Below, piece after piece: positions 7,877 to 16,029 of a stretch of DNA of 25,540 bases. The position numbers were made by a program, and so were the translations under genes. Position 1 is the first letter of the stretch. The number at the start of each line of letters is the position of its first letter. The stretch spans positions 1-25,540 of the forward strand of contig JASBSE010000005.1 in the NCBI GenBank assembly GCA_030149115.1, read 5' to 3'. The notes beneath the pieces were generated by a model, which was not told the origin of the DNA, did not search any database, and saw nothing but the letters and a program-made list of their open reading frames with translations. The DNA is from Winogradskyella sp. GTDB lineage: Bacteria > Bacteroidota > Bacteroidia > Flavobacteriales > Flavobacteriaceae.

Positions 7877-8007
7877 AATCTGAAATTAATTAAAAATTTT
7901 CAATTCGTCCATCAAAAATTACAACTCAGTAACATAGAATTTAGTAATACATCTTATTGATTGAAGTTTGCCTCATCAAAACAAGAAGAAATCAAATCAA
8001 TCAAAAA

Positions 8008-10158
8008 ATGAATAAGTTAATTACACTAATAGTTTTATGTCTCATCAACATAAGCTATGCGCAAACTACAATTTCTGGTAAGATACTAGATAACAAAAAT
8101 CAACCGATAGAAGGAGCAAATGTATATCTCGATGGTACTTATGATGGAGCAACATCTAACGTGGATGGTGAGTTTTCATTTACCACAGAAGAAACAGGAA
8201 CACAAGCCTTAGTGGTTTCATTTTTATCGTATGAAACAAAGACCATTGTAGACAATGTTTCAAAATTCCAAAATATAAATATCATCTTGAGAGAAGATGT
8301 AGAGTCTCTGGATACTGTAGTGTTGAGCGCTGGTACGTTTGAAGCTAATGACAATAGTAAAGTTTCGGTGTTAAAACCACTCGATGTGGTAACTACAGCA
8401 AGTGCGCTAGGCGATTTTGTTGGTGCATTGCAAACCTTGCCAGGAACTTCTAATGTGGCAGAGGATGGACGTTTGTTTGTACGTGGTGGAAATGCAGACG
8501 AAACCCAAATTTTTATTGATGGTATCAGGGTTTTTACTCCGTACTCGCCAACAGCAAATAACATGCCTACACGTGGACGCTATTCTCCTTTTTTGTTTGA
8601 TGGCATTACGTTCTCAACAGGTGGTTATTCTTCAGAATTTGGGCAGGCATTATCTAGTGTTTTATTGTTAAACACGATTGATGAACCAGTTCAGGAAAAA
8701 ACAGATATTGGCTTAATGACCGTTGGTGCTGCTTTAGGAAATACTCAAAAGTGGGAACGTTCTTCGCTTAGTTTTAATGTAAATTATATTAATCTGGCAC
8801 CTTATTTGGCTGTTTTTAAAGATAGAAACGATTGGCAAACACCTTACCAAGGTGCGCAAGGAGAAACGGTTTATAGATATCGTCTTAACAATGGTATGCT
8901 AAAATTTTATGCCGCTTTTGATACTTCTAAATTTCAATTAACACAAGAAGATATCAATTTGGAAGAAGGCTTAGATTTTAAATTGAATAATAACAACTTC
9001 TATCTTAATACATCATACAAAGGCATCTTAGAAAATAATTGGACCTTAAGTACAGGACTAAGTTACACCTATGCAAAAAATGATTTGGGTGTAATGACAA
9101 GTGATATTGAAAACTCAGAAAACTCTGCTCATGTAAAGTTGAAATTAAAAAAACGATTCAATAGTAGATTTAAGTTGAGTTTTGGTGCAGAGCAGTTTAT
9201 TACAGACTTTAATGAAGATTTTAAAGAAGAGACAATAGACGTCACTTATGGTTATGACAATAATATTACAGCAGGTTTTGCAGAAGCAGATTTAATTTTT
9301 TCAAAAGACTTAGCATTAAAAGTAGGATTGCGTGCAGATTACAGTTCAATATTTAGTGATCTAGATGTTTCACCAAGAGCTGCATTGGCATACAAAACTT
9401 CTAAAAACGGACAAATGTCTTTGGCTTATGGTAATTTTTATCAAAACCCAAACAGTTCAATATTAAAGTTTAATCAAGATTTAAAGGCAGAAAAAACATC
9501 ACATTACATATTAAACTATCAATACGTCAATGATGGTAAAATTTTCAGAGCAGAAGCCTATAGAAAAGACTATGATAACTTAGTGAAGTTTGATACTGAA
9601 ATGACATCATTTGATAGCAATTACAACTCTAATGGAGATGGCTATGCGCAAGGTTTAGATGTGTTTTGGCGAGATAATACAAGTATCAAAAATCTAGATT
9701 ATTGGGTAAGTTATTCATATTTAGATACTGAGCGTAATTACAGAAATTTTGAAACATCAGCGCAGCCAGGCTATGCTACAAATCATAATCTGTCTGTTGT
9801 AGGTAAGTATTGGATAGACAGCTGGAAAAGTCAAGTTGGACTTAGTTATAGTTTTTCGTCAGGACGACCATATACCAACCCAAATACTAATGCGTTTTTA
9901 GGTGAGCGAACAAAGTCTTTTAATAGTTTGAGTGTTAATTGGGCCTACTTACTAGATCAGCAAAAAATATTATACTTCTCTGTAAATAACGTGTTAGGTT
10001 TTAATAATGAAAACGGTTATCAATATGCCAATACTGCAGATATCAATGGGCAGTTTAGTCGTAAAGCCTTAAAACCTGCTCAAGATCAGTTCTTTTTTGT
10101 AGGTTTCTTTTGGACTATAAGTGAAGATGGAAATGATAATCAGTTAGACAACCTTTAA
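8008..10158 (+). CDS. TonB-dependent outer-membrane receptor with carboxypeptidase-like N-terminal domain
   Basis: 716 residues from the chosen ATG. An upstream in-frame TTG at 7957 would add 17 residues in front of an otherwise normal signal peptide and is rejected. The signal peptide spans residues 1-18, with cleavage before Gln19. A carboxypeptidase-regulatory-like beta domain lies at about 20-98 (TISGKILDNKNQPIEGANV), the plug at about 125-225 (LFVRGGNADETQIFIDG is characteristic), and the rest is an outer-membrane beta barrel of alternating aromatic strands ending near the C-terminus. The family imports ligands using energy from TonB. No SusD partner is present, so this is a stand-alone receptor rather than a SusCD glycan pair; the substrate is unknown. 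A TonB gene follows 91 bases downstream on the same strand, possibly as its dedicated energiser. Confidence 0.9.
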   Translation: MNKLITLIVLCLINISYAQTTISGKILDNKNQPIEGANVYLDGTYDGATSNVDGEFSFTTEETGTQALVVSFLSYETKTIVDNVSKFQNINIILREDVESLDTVVLSAGTFEANDNSKVSVLKPLDVVTTASALGDFVGALQTLPGTSNVAEDGRLFVRGGNADETQIFIDGIRVFTPYSPTANNMPTRGRYSPFLFDGITFSTGGYSSEFGQALSSVLLLNTIDEPVQEKTDIGLMTVGAALGNTQKWERSSLSFNVNYINLAPYLAVFKDRNDWQTPYQGAQGETVYRYRLNNGMLKFYAAFDTSKFQLTQEDINLEEGLDFKLNNNNFYLNTSYKGILENNWTLSTGLSYTYAKNDLGVMTSDIENSENSAHVKLKLKKRFNSRFKLSFGAEQFITDFNEDFKEETIDVTYGYDNNITAGFAEADLIFSKDLALKVGLRADYSSIFSDLDVSPRAALAYKTSKNGQMSLAYGNFYQNPNSSILKFNQDLKAEKTSHYILNYQYVNDGKIFRAEAYRKDYDNLVKFDTEMTSFDSNYNSNGDGYAQGLDVFWRDNTSIKNLDYWVSYSYLDTERNYRNFETSAQPGYATNHNLSVVGKYWIDSWKSQVGLSYSFSSGRPYTNPNTNAFLGERTKSFNSLSVNWAYLLDQQKILYFSVNNVLGFNNENGYQYANTADINGQFSRKALKPAQDQFFFVGFFWTISEDGNDNQLDNL

Positions 10159-10249
10159 ATGTTAAAATAGTGGGTTTGTTTCAAACATGATAAATGTCAT
10201 ATGTTTTACGTTTTATGATGGGTAACTTTATACTATAAAATTAAACGTC

Positions 10250-10978
10250 ATGGAACTAAAGAAGAACCCAAAAGCCAATGTAGGTCGAAACAGCAGTCTA
10301 TATTTTGCTGTTGGCTTAAACGTAATGTTACTCCTTACATACTTAGGACTAGAACATAAGACTTACGAAGTAGAGGCAACTAAAGTTGATGTCTTAATGT
10401 TGACAGAGCAGTTGGAAGAAGATATTCCAATTACAAATATTAGTATTCCACCGCCACCTCCACCACCAAAAACGGTAGTTACTGAAGCGATAACTGTTGT
10501 AGAAGATGTTGTTGAAATCGAAGAAACAGTTGTTGAGAGTAGTGAGATAGGACAAGACGATATTATAGAAGAGCGTGTAGCCAGCGTAGAAGACGTTGAG
10601 GTAGAAGAAGTTGAGGAAGATATAGAAGTGCCATTTGCGGTTATAGAAAAAGTACCTCAATTCCCAGGATGTACAGGTAATAATGCTGAATTAAAGGCTT
10701 GTTTCCAAAGAAAAATGCAAGAACACTTACACAAGCACTTTAAATATCCTGATGCAGCAGCAGAGCTTAATATTCAAGGTAGAGTATTTGTATTCTTCTT
10801 AATAGACAAGAACGGTAAAGTAGCTAAGATTAAAACACGTGGACCTAATGATTTATTAGAAAAAGAAGCATCACGTATTATAAGCTTACTACCTAAAATG
10901 GAACCAGGTAAACAACGTAATAAACCAGTTGGTGTTCCTTATAGCATACCAATTAACTTTAAATTACAACAACAATAA
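10250..10978 (+). CDS. TonB family energy transducer
   Basis: 242 residues with TonB architecture: a short cytoplasmic N-terminus, one membrane helix at about 17-34, a proline run at 67-73, a strongly acidic Val/Glu/Asp-rich linker (about 78-127), and a C-terminal TonB domain at about 165-240 (GRVFVFFLIDKNGKV, then LPKMEPGKQRNKPVGVPYSIPINF). It couples the inner-membrane proton motive force, through ExbB/ExbD elsewhere in the genome, to outer-membrane receptors. The linker differs from the alternating Pro-Glu/Pro-Lys spacer of enterobacterial TonB. It follows a TonB-dependent receptor on the same strand and ends at a strong hairpin terminator. Several TonB paralogues are usual in this family of bacteria, so this need not be the main one. 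Confidence 0.92.
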   Translation: MELKKNPKANVGRNSSLYFAVGLNVMLLLTYLGLEHKTYEVEATKVDVLMLTEQLEEDIPITNISIPPPPPPPKTVVTEAITVVEDVVEIEETVVESSEIGQDDIIEERVASVEDVEVEEVEEDIEVPFAVIEKVPQFPGCTGNNAELKACFQRKMQEHLHKHFKYPDAAAELNIQGRVFVFFLIDKNGKVAKIKTRGPNDLLEKEASRIISLLPKMEPGKQRNKPVGVPYSIPINFKLQQQ

Positions 10979-11018
10979 TTAAATTCATTATATGGTTTAG
11001 ACAAATTTTTGATTGATT

Positions 11019-11048
11019 ACAAAACCCCTTTTTTAAAAGGGGTTTTGT
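11019..11048. terminator. Bidirectional rho-independent terminator
   Basis: A perfect inverted repeat: ACAAAACCCCTTTT (11019-11032) pairs with AAAAGGGGTTTTGT (11035-11048). The stem has a CCCC/GGGG core and A/T tracts on both sides, so it can work in both directions. It lies between the stop codons of convergent tonB and the GNAT gene. Confidence 0.85.
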
Positions 11049-11051
11049 TAT

Positions 11052-11576
11052 TTATATATGAGGATTTTTTAAAGTATACCAATTGCATAGTTCATTGTCA
11101 TAGGTGAAAGTGCCCGAAGGCTTTAACCCTATTTTTTCAAGAATAATATTGGAAACTGTATGTCTGGCATAGGCTGCAGCGCAAATTTCTTTTAGTTTTA
11201 AATCATTAAATCCATAATTTAAAGACGCTATTGCAGCTTCAGTTGCGTAGCCTTGTCCCCAAAATTTTTCTTTAAGTCTATAGCCTAAATCATAATAATC
11301 GAATTCTTCACGTACTTCGCGCTCAAATTTTAGTCCAGACCAACCTATAAATTCATCAGTATCTTTTTTGATTATAGCCAAACGACCAATTCCAAAATCT
11401 TTATACTGCTGTAAAATACTTTCTATGTAGCCGCGAGACTCCTCTATCGATGTTACAGGATTATTTCCTAAAAATTCATGCACTTTAGGGTTTGAGTCCA
11501 TCTCAAAGAAATCTTGATCGTCATTTTCATTGATTGGTCTTAGGTAGAGGCGTTTGGTTTCTATTTTGGTGTTCAT
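11052..11576 (-). CDS. GNAT family N-acetyltransferase, RimJ/RimL-like
   Basis: 174 residues from the ATG at 11576; an in-frame GTG two codons earlier is possible but weaker. The N-terminus IETKRLYLRPINENDDQDFF is typical of the RimJ/RimL branch. The acetyl-CoA motif is FWGQGYATEA (105-114), preceded by the conserved GYRLKEKF, and Asn143 sits in the usual Asn-x-x-(Ser) region near the C-terminus. Members acetylate ribosomal-protein N-termini, antibiotics or other amines; the substrate is not readable here. The ATG overlaps the TGA stop of the upstream thioredoxin-like gene (ATGA), which indicates translational coupling. Cytoplasmic. Confidence 0.88.
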   Translation of the reverse strand: MNTKIETKRLYLRPINENDDQDFFEMDSNPKVHEFLGNNPVTSIEESRGYIESILQQYKDFGIGRLAIIKKDTDEFIGWSGLKFEREVREEFDYYDLGYRLKEKFWGQGYATEAAIASLNYGFNDLKLKEICAAAYARHTVSNIILEKIGLKPSGTFTYDNELCNWYTLKNPHI

Positions 11577-12127
11577 TTCCACTTAATATTACAACCCATA
11601 CTAGGTTTTTGGTTTGGATTAATGGTTTCATTATTTAAAAGCGCATCCATAGCAGCTCTCAAATCTTTGCCAGTTACAGGAATATCATTTCCTGGTCTAG
11701 ATCCATCCAATTGTCCGGTATAAACCAGTTTTAAATCTTCATTAAACAAGAAAAAATCTGGTGTACATGCAGCATCATAAGCTTTTGCCACTTCTTGCGT
11801 TTCATCATATAAATACGGAAAAGGATAGTGGTTTTCTTTAGCATGAGTTTTCATTTTATCAGGACTATCCTGCGGATAGTTTTCTACATCATTACTAGAA
11901 ATAGCTATGCAATTAATGCCATTTGGTTTATAATCGTTAGCTAATTTTACTAATTCTTTATTTACATGAATAACAAAAGGGCAGTGGTTGCAAATAAACA
12001 TTACTAATGTGCCTTTGTTGCCTTTGAGTTGGTTTAATGATTTTGTTTGATTGTCTTTAGTGTCTATTAAATTGAAATCTGGAGCTTTGGTGCCTAAAGG
12101 CAACATATTTGATGGTGTTAATGCCAT
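11573..12127 (-). CDS. Thioredoxin-like AhpC/TSA family protein
   Basis: 184 residues from the ATG at 12127. The sequence from there (MALTPSNMLPLGTKAPDFNL) is a normal peroxiredoxin/AhpC-TSA N-terminus, whereas an upstream ATG at 12178 would add 17 atypical residues and run into the divergent tRNA-binding gene. The thioredoxin fold carries a CxxC in FICNHCPFV (Cys46, Cys49), and TPDFFLF holds the cis-proline region. No signal peptide, so probably a cytoplasmic thiol-disulfide or peroxide-related oxidoreductase; the reaction is unproven. It is coupled to the GNAT gene by a 4-base ATGA overlap and divergent from the tRNA-binding gene with 32 bases between starts. Confidence 0.88.
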   Translation of the reverse strand: MALTPSNMLPLGTKAPDFNLIDTKDNQTKSLNQLKGNKGTLVMFICNHCPFVIHVNKELVKLANDYKPNGINCIAISSNDVENYPQDSPDKMKTHAKENHYPFPYLYDETQEVAKAYDAACTPDFFLFNEDLKLVYTGQLDGSRPGNDIPVTGKDLRAAMDALLNNETINPNQKPSMGCNIKWK

Positions 12128-12159
12128 TATGTTATAATAAGATTTACTAATTTTATTGC

Positions 12160-12495
12160 ATGGATAATATAATAACATTTGAAGACTTTACAAAGGTAGA
12201 TTTAAGGGTTGGGACTATTATTGAAGTCAATGATTTTCCAGATGCTAGAAAGCCAGCCTATCAACTTACGATAGATTTTGGGGAGTTAGGTACTAGAAAA
12301 TCGTCAGCTCAGATAACTACGAAGTATAAAAAAGAGGATTTGGAAAATCGTCAGGTTGTAGCTGTCGTTAATTTTCCAAAAAAGCAAATTGCCAATTTTA
12401 TGAGCGAATGCCTTATTGTTGGTGCAGTAAAAGAAAATGACGTCTTTTTATTACATCCTGAAAGTAAGGTGAAGAATGGATCGCAAGTGTCGTGA
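12160..12495 (+). CDS. CsaA-type tRNA-binding protein
   Basis: 111 residues forming one tRNA-binding (OB-fold) domain, as in CsaA. The N-terminus ITFEDFTKVDLRVGTI (5-20) is the family signature, followed by KPAYQLTIDFGELGTRKSSAQI and VVNFPKKQIANFMSECLIVG. CsaA proteins are dimers that bind tRNA and have been proposed to act as export-related chaperones; only tRNA binding is a safe inference. Cytoplasmic. It is a single gene, divergent from the thioredoxin-like gene, with a short 32-base shared upstream region in which I see no clear promoter box. Confidence 0.9.
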   Translation: MDNIITFEDFTKVDLRVGTIIEVNDFPDARKPAYQLTIDFGELGTRKSSAQITTKYKKEDLENRQVVAVVNFPKKQIANFMSECLIVGAVKENDVFLLHPESKVKNGSQVS

Positions 12496-12615
12496 TTAGA
12501 TGAGAGTCTTTAAAAATAAATTAATCAGTAGTCTGCTTTAAAAGCAATAAATACCTTAAAATTAGAAAAAAAGATAACCTCGTATCCAACTTTTGAAAAT
12601 TGATTTATTTATTGT

Positions 12616-12948
12616 TTAATCCCAAAAATGGAGGTAATATTTTGAAAACTTATTTAACCCTTCTTGAATCTTTTTTTCATCATATTCAAGTTGATTGTCA
12701 AATTGTAATTTATAATTTAAGATTTGCCTAAAAGAGTCAATCATCATATCAAGTTCCTGATTCCAAATTTTCTTAAGTTTAGTTTCTTCACTATTGGTAT
12801 CTGGCTCTTTTTTATCAGATTTAGATAAAACCCAATTTGGTAATGAATATCCATTCTTATTATAGTTCTCCTTGTAATTCTCTAGTCGTTCTAAAATAAA
12901 CTCGGCCATTTCATATTTTGTTTCGTACCAAGACCATTCAGTTTTCAT
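12616..12948 (-). CDS. Conserved-looking small protein of unknown function
   Basis: 110 residues, soluble, rich in Lys, Glu, Asn and aromatic residues, with no signal peptide or membrane helix. The middle (IWNQELDMMIDSFRQI, about 66-81) and the end (KKIQEGLNKFSKYYLHFWD, about 92-110) look helical. They resemble a small family that I recall from phages and diverse bacteria, with a W-x-x-x-L-x-x-MI-x-x-F core and an L/F-W-D terminus. I do not know a function. It is preceded by a purine-rich AGAGGAT just before the ATG and lies 33 bases downstream of the M14 peptidase gene on the same strand, so it may be transcribed with it. It has no obvious functional tie to it. Confidence 0.65.
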   Translation of the reverse strand: MKTEWSWYETKYEMAEFILERLENYKENYNKNGYSLPNWVLSKSDKKEPDTNSEETKLKKIWNQELDMMIDSFRQILNYKLQFDNQLEYDEKKIQEGLNKFSKYYLHFWD

Positions 12949-12981
12949 ATCCTCTTTTTTTTTAAAGGTTATTTAGATTCA

Positions 12982-15492
12982 CTACATCTCATCCCTAAAG
13001 AAAATAGCATTCATTAATAATTTATTAGTGCCATACCAAAAAGCTCTAAAATTGGTGTTGTCTGTAAAGGCTATAATATTTCCTCTTCCAACTCTTCCTG
13101 TTTTAAAGGGAATAGTTTGTGCTAGACTCTCTAGGTTTTCTTCAGAAATATAGCCGCTCAATAGCGGGTTTTTAGTGTATTGAATAGGATTATCGTAACT
13201 ATTCTTGTTTGGGTTTACAAATAGTGTTGTATTTCTAAACAAAGCTAATTTATCATTCTTATAACCAAAATTTATTGGGTGAGAACGGTCTAGTGTTGTT
13301 TCAAAAATAGCACCACCTATAACTTGTGCCCCTCTAAAATTACTTCGATCTTCAAAGCTTATGTTTTTTGCTTTTACAGAACTTTTTTTCTTGAAATTAA
13401 TTTTCATTAATTCCTTAGAATTTAACCAACGTAATGTATTTCTGTAAGCAATTAATGTACCACCTCCTTGTAACCATTGTTTTAATTTTTTGGTACTACC
13501 ATCATCTAATGCCGAATTTGAATTTACCATAATAATTGTATTGTATCGGCTTAAATCAGCTCTACTAAAATTTTTGGTATCTAATTTTGTTGGTACAATA
13601 TCATATCTGGTATCTAGCAAATGCCAAATTTCACCAGCATCATAAGATGTAACTCCGTCGCCAACCAACAACACTATTTTAGGAAGTTCTAAGGCTTTAA
13701 AATTGCGGCTACCAAGATCTATACCGTCATTTAAGCCTGTTGACATGGCATCAATTGTGATATGACTTTCTTCAGCAATAGTGTTTAAAAATGAATACAT
13801 TTCAGAAGCGTCCATGTCTTGATTTTGTACAGGAATCATAATAGTACCATAATCGTAAGACTTTCCATTAGCTTTAAAATTCTTCAGACTTACTTTGGCA
13901 CGCAAACCTTTTTTAAGAATTGAATTGAGCAGTTTGGGTGCGTAATATTCATTCCAAGGAAAAAGGTAAGCGTAATCACTCTTTGAAGTTACACCACCTT
14001 TTAGATGCTTTAATTCTGTGACTTCCTCACCAGCTTTTGTCATGCTGGCCTCTGTATAATCTAGATTAAATGCAAGTGGAAACGTCCATGCAGAAATATC
14101 ATAAAACAAACTATCTTGAAATGTCGTTCGTGTTTCAAACATCGCATTGATAAGTCGTGTGTTTTTTTGGTTTTTAGGAACCACATAACTATAGCCTTTT
14201 TTATAGGTTTTACCATCTATGGAAACATCAGCTTTTAACTCATTAAATTTTATGTTGTGGCGTTTAAGAATTTCAGCTAAATGATAGGTTTTGGCAGCAT
14301 CTTTTTCATCACCAAAAATAATTGCTTTATTTCCTTCTTTTGAAGCTTCTTGGCGAGCGTTTTTATAAAAATTATGTTGATATTCTAGTATTTCTTTTCG
14401 CATTCCATTTGCAGCTTCAAGCGTGGATAATGCAGCAGTAAATTGGTTTCTAATAGTAAAAGGAAAGGTGAGAAGTCCGTTATCACTTTCTTGCACATGA
14501 CCACGAGAACTCGCCTGTTCAAACAAAATACCAATACCTCCATTTATATCTGGAAATGTTGAGCCCTTCCCATAATAGAAATCATCAAAACTTTCTTCAG
14601 AATAATATAAAGATCCAATTTTATCTAGTGCTTTAGCATGATATTTGGCAATACCTTTTGTGAGTTCTTGATTCATTTTTGGAGTTAAAGGATGTGTTCT
14701 GGAAGGAATACCAGGTTGAAAAAAGAAACTTGTATTTGTTCCCATTTCATGATGGTCTGTTAAGATGTTTGGTAACCAATCATGGTAGGTTTTAATGCGC
14801 GCTCTAGATTCTGGCAATTGTACAGGTAGCCAGTCTCTATTCATATCAAACCAGTAATGATTGGTACGTCCACCTGGCCAGACTTCACTAAATTCTCTAT
14901 CGTTTGGATCTGCATTGAGATTCATGCCACGATTTGTATTTGCCCAATACGCAAAACGTTGTAAGCCATCTGGATTTAATGAAGGGTCGAATAGTATTAC
15001 AGTATTCTCTAGTAAATTTTCAATTTCAGAGCCTTCAGCTGCAGTAAGATAATAAGCTAAAGCTAGTGCAGCATTTGAACCGCTAGACTCGTTACCATGT
15101 ATAGAAAATCCTTGATATACAATTATTGGTCTATTGCTAAGGTCTACATTATCTGTTTCTGTAGCTTCTATATGTTGCTTTTTTATAGTCTCTAAATTAG
15201 TATGGTTAGAAGGTGATGTTATGGTTAGTAAAATAAGTGGTCTACCTTCAAACGTCTCGCCTCTATCTTCTATACTTACACGGTCTGATGTCTCTGCAAG
15301 TTCTCGCATATATTGCACAAGCTTATCGTGTGTAATGTGCCATTCTCCAACCTCATGTCCTATAATGGTCTTTGGTGTTGGTATGCTGGAATCATAGGTT
15401 ATATCATCAGGTAAATAATATGATAAGTCTATTTTGGTTTGAGAGAAGAGGGTAGTGGAAAATAAAAGTAAAAATAGAGCAATACGTTGCAT
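12982..15492 (-). CDS. Secreted M14 family zinc carboxypeptidase
   Basis: 836 residues. The signal peptide spans about residues 1-17, ending at FSQ. The M14 peptidase domain is at about 50-380, with the zinc motif HGNE (His132, Glu135), the substrate-binding arginines in NRGMN and FDMNRDW, the third-ligand region TDHHEMG (His247/His248) and the likely catalytic Glu325 in GIGILFEQASSRGH. The C-terminal half includes a glutamine-amidotransferase-like fold at about 600-700 (KIVLLVGDGVTSYDAGEIW, then KQWLQGGGTLIAYR), a combination seen in large Bacteroidota M14 peptidases. It probably trims peptides outside the cytoplasm. No T9SS sorting domain or lipobox is visible, so it is most likely periplasmic. 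A terminator separates it from the upstream PUR-domain gene; the 110-residue orphan follows. Confidence 0.9.
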   Translation of the reverse strand: MQRIALFLLLFSTTLFSQTKIDLSYYLPDDITYDSSIPTPKTIIGHEVGEWHITHDKLVQYMRELAETSDRVSIEDRGETFEGRPLILLTITSPSNHTNLETIKKQHIEATETDNVDLSNRPIIVYQGFSIHGNESSGSNAALALAYYLTAAEGSEIENLLENTVILFDPSLNPDGLQRFAYWANTNRGMNLNADPNDREFSEVWPGGRTNHYWFDMNRDWLPVQLPESRARIKTYHDWLPNILTDHHEMGTNTSFFFQPGIPSRTHPLTPKMNQELTKGIAKYHAKALDKIGSLYYSEESFDDFYYGKGSTFPDINGGIGILFEQASSRGHVQESDNGLLTFPFTIRNQFTAALSTLEAANGMRKEILEYQHNFYKNARQEASKEGNKAIIFGDEKDAAKTYHLAEILKRHNIKFNELKADVSIDGKTYKKGYSYVVPKNQKNTRLINAMFETRTTFQDSLFYDISAWTFPLAFNLDYTEASMTKAGEEVTELKHLKGGVTSKSDYAYLFPWNEYYAPKLLNSILKKGLRAKVSLKNFKANGKSYDYGTIMIPVQNQDMDASEMYSFLNTIAEESHITIDAMSTGLNDGIDLGSRNFKALELPKIVLLVGDGVTSYDAGEIWHLLDTRYDIVPTKLDTKNFSRADLSRYNTIIMVNSNSALDDGSTKKLKQWLQGGGTLIAYRNTLRWLNSKELMKINFKKKSSVKAKNISFEDRSNFRGAQVIGGAIFETTLDRSHPINFGYKNDKLALFRNTTLFVNPNKNSYDNPIQYTKNPLLSGYISEENLESLAQTIPFKTGRVGRGNIIAFTDNTNFRAFWYGTNKLLMNAIFFRDEM

Positions 15493-15523
15493 GTATTTAA
15501 GATGTTGGTTAAACCCTAAAAAT

Positions 15524-15557
15524 AAAAAACCCTAACTAAATTTAGTCAGGGTTTTTT
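15524..15557 (-). terminator. Rho-independent terminator after the PUR-domain gene
   Basis: AAAAAACCCT at 15524-15533 pairs with AGGGTTTTTT at 15548-15557, and the inner bases AACTAAA/TTTAGTC also pair with a single mismatch. Read on the minus strand it follows the PUR-domain stop codon by about 20 bases and ends in a T tract. It lies between that gene and the M14 gene. Confidence 0.8.
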
Positions 15558-15578
15558 ATAATTTAACAGAAGTTAATT

Positions 15579-15968
15579 CTAGATGTCGTCGAAACTTATG
15601 TCTGTAAAACTTTCTGTTCCGTTTAAGTCTTCAGATGTTTTAGCCTCTTGAGACACAAATTCGTCTTCACGTTTAAAATCTCTTTGGTGGCGTTCACTGA
15701 TAACTTCTTCTCCTTTTTCAGTAACAATGTAATCTGTCATTTCAGCTAAAATTTCTCTAAACTCAGTAAAATCTTCTTTGTAAAGGTAAATTTTGTGCTT
15801 CTTGTAGTGATAAGAACCGTCGTCATTAGTGAATTTTTTGCTTTCGGTAATGGTTAGATAGTAATCTCCAGCTTTTGTAGCTCTTACATCAAAGAAATAA
15901 GTTCTTCTGCCTGCGCGTAAAACTTTAGAATAAATTTCTTCTTTATCCGTCATTTCATAATCGCTCAT
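15579..15968 (-). CDS. PUR-domain nucleic-acid-binding protein (DUF3276 family)
   Basis: 129 residues. The segment KVLRAGRRTYFFDVRATKAGDYYLTITESKKF (about 15-46, given here as the diagnostic block) followed by KHKIYLYKEDFTEFREILAEM is the PUR repeat found in the small bacterial DUF3276 proteins of Bacteroidota and spirochaetes. Structural work on the Borrelia member shows a PUR-alpha-like fold that binds single-stranded nucleic acid; the physiological role here is unknown. The C-terminal 35 residues are acidic and look disordered. Cytoplasmic. It lies 61 bases downstream of the ABC exporter gene on the same strand and is followed by a clear terminator, so the two may form one transcript. Confidence 0.85.
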   Translation of the reverse strand: MSDYEMTDKEEIYSKVLRAGRRTYFFDVRATKAGDYYLTITESKKFTNDDGSYHYKKHKIYLYKEDFTEFREILAEMTDYIVTEKGEEVISERHQRDFKREDEFVSQEAKTSEDLNGTESFTDISFDDI

Positions 15969-16029
15969 AAATCAATCTTTTTATAATTTCATCTCAAAAA
16001 TCTGAAAAAAAAGTAAACTGGCAAATAAA

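Noticed and set aside
7957..8007. TTG start giving a 17-residue extension of the TonB-dependent receptor
   Set aside because: The extension is polar and would precede a complete signal peptide that begins at the ATG at 8008.
10223..10230. TAACTTTA within GGTAACTTTAT upstream of tonB, shared with the region before the YdeI-like gene (21706-21713, minus strand)
   Set aside because: It departs from TAnnTTTG in the last base and has no TTG at suitable spacing at tonB; two occurrences are too few to claim a motif.
10394..10660. Open frame on the minus strand opposite the TonB linker, rich in Trp, Arg, Phe and Asn
   Set aside because: Its composition is the mirror of the acidic and proline-rich codons of tonB, and it has no start context or family resemblance.
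12128..12178. Upstream ATG for the thioredoxin-like protein
   Set aside because: It would overlap the divergent tRNA-binding gene start and adds residues not typical of the family, while the ATG at 12127 gives a normal N-terminus.
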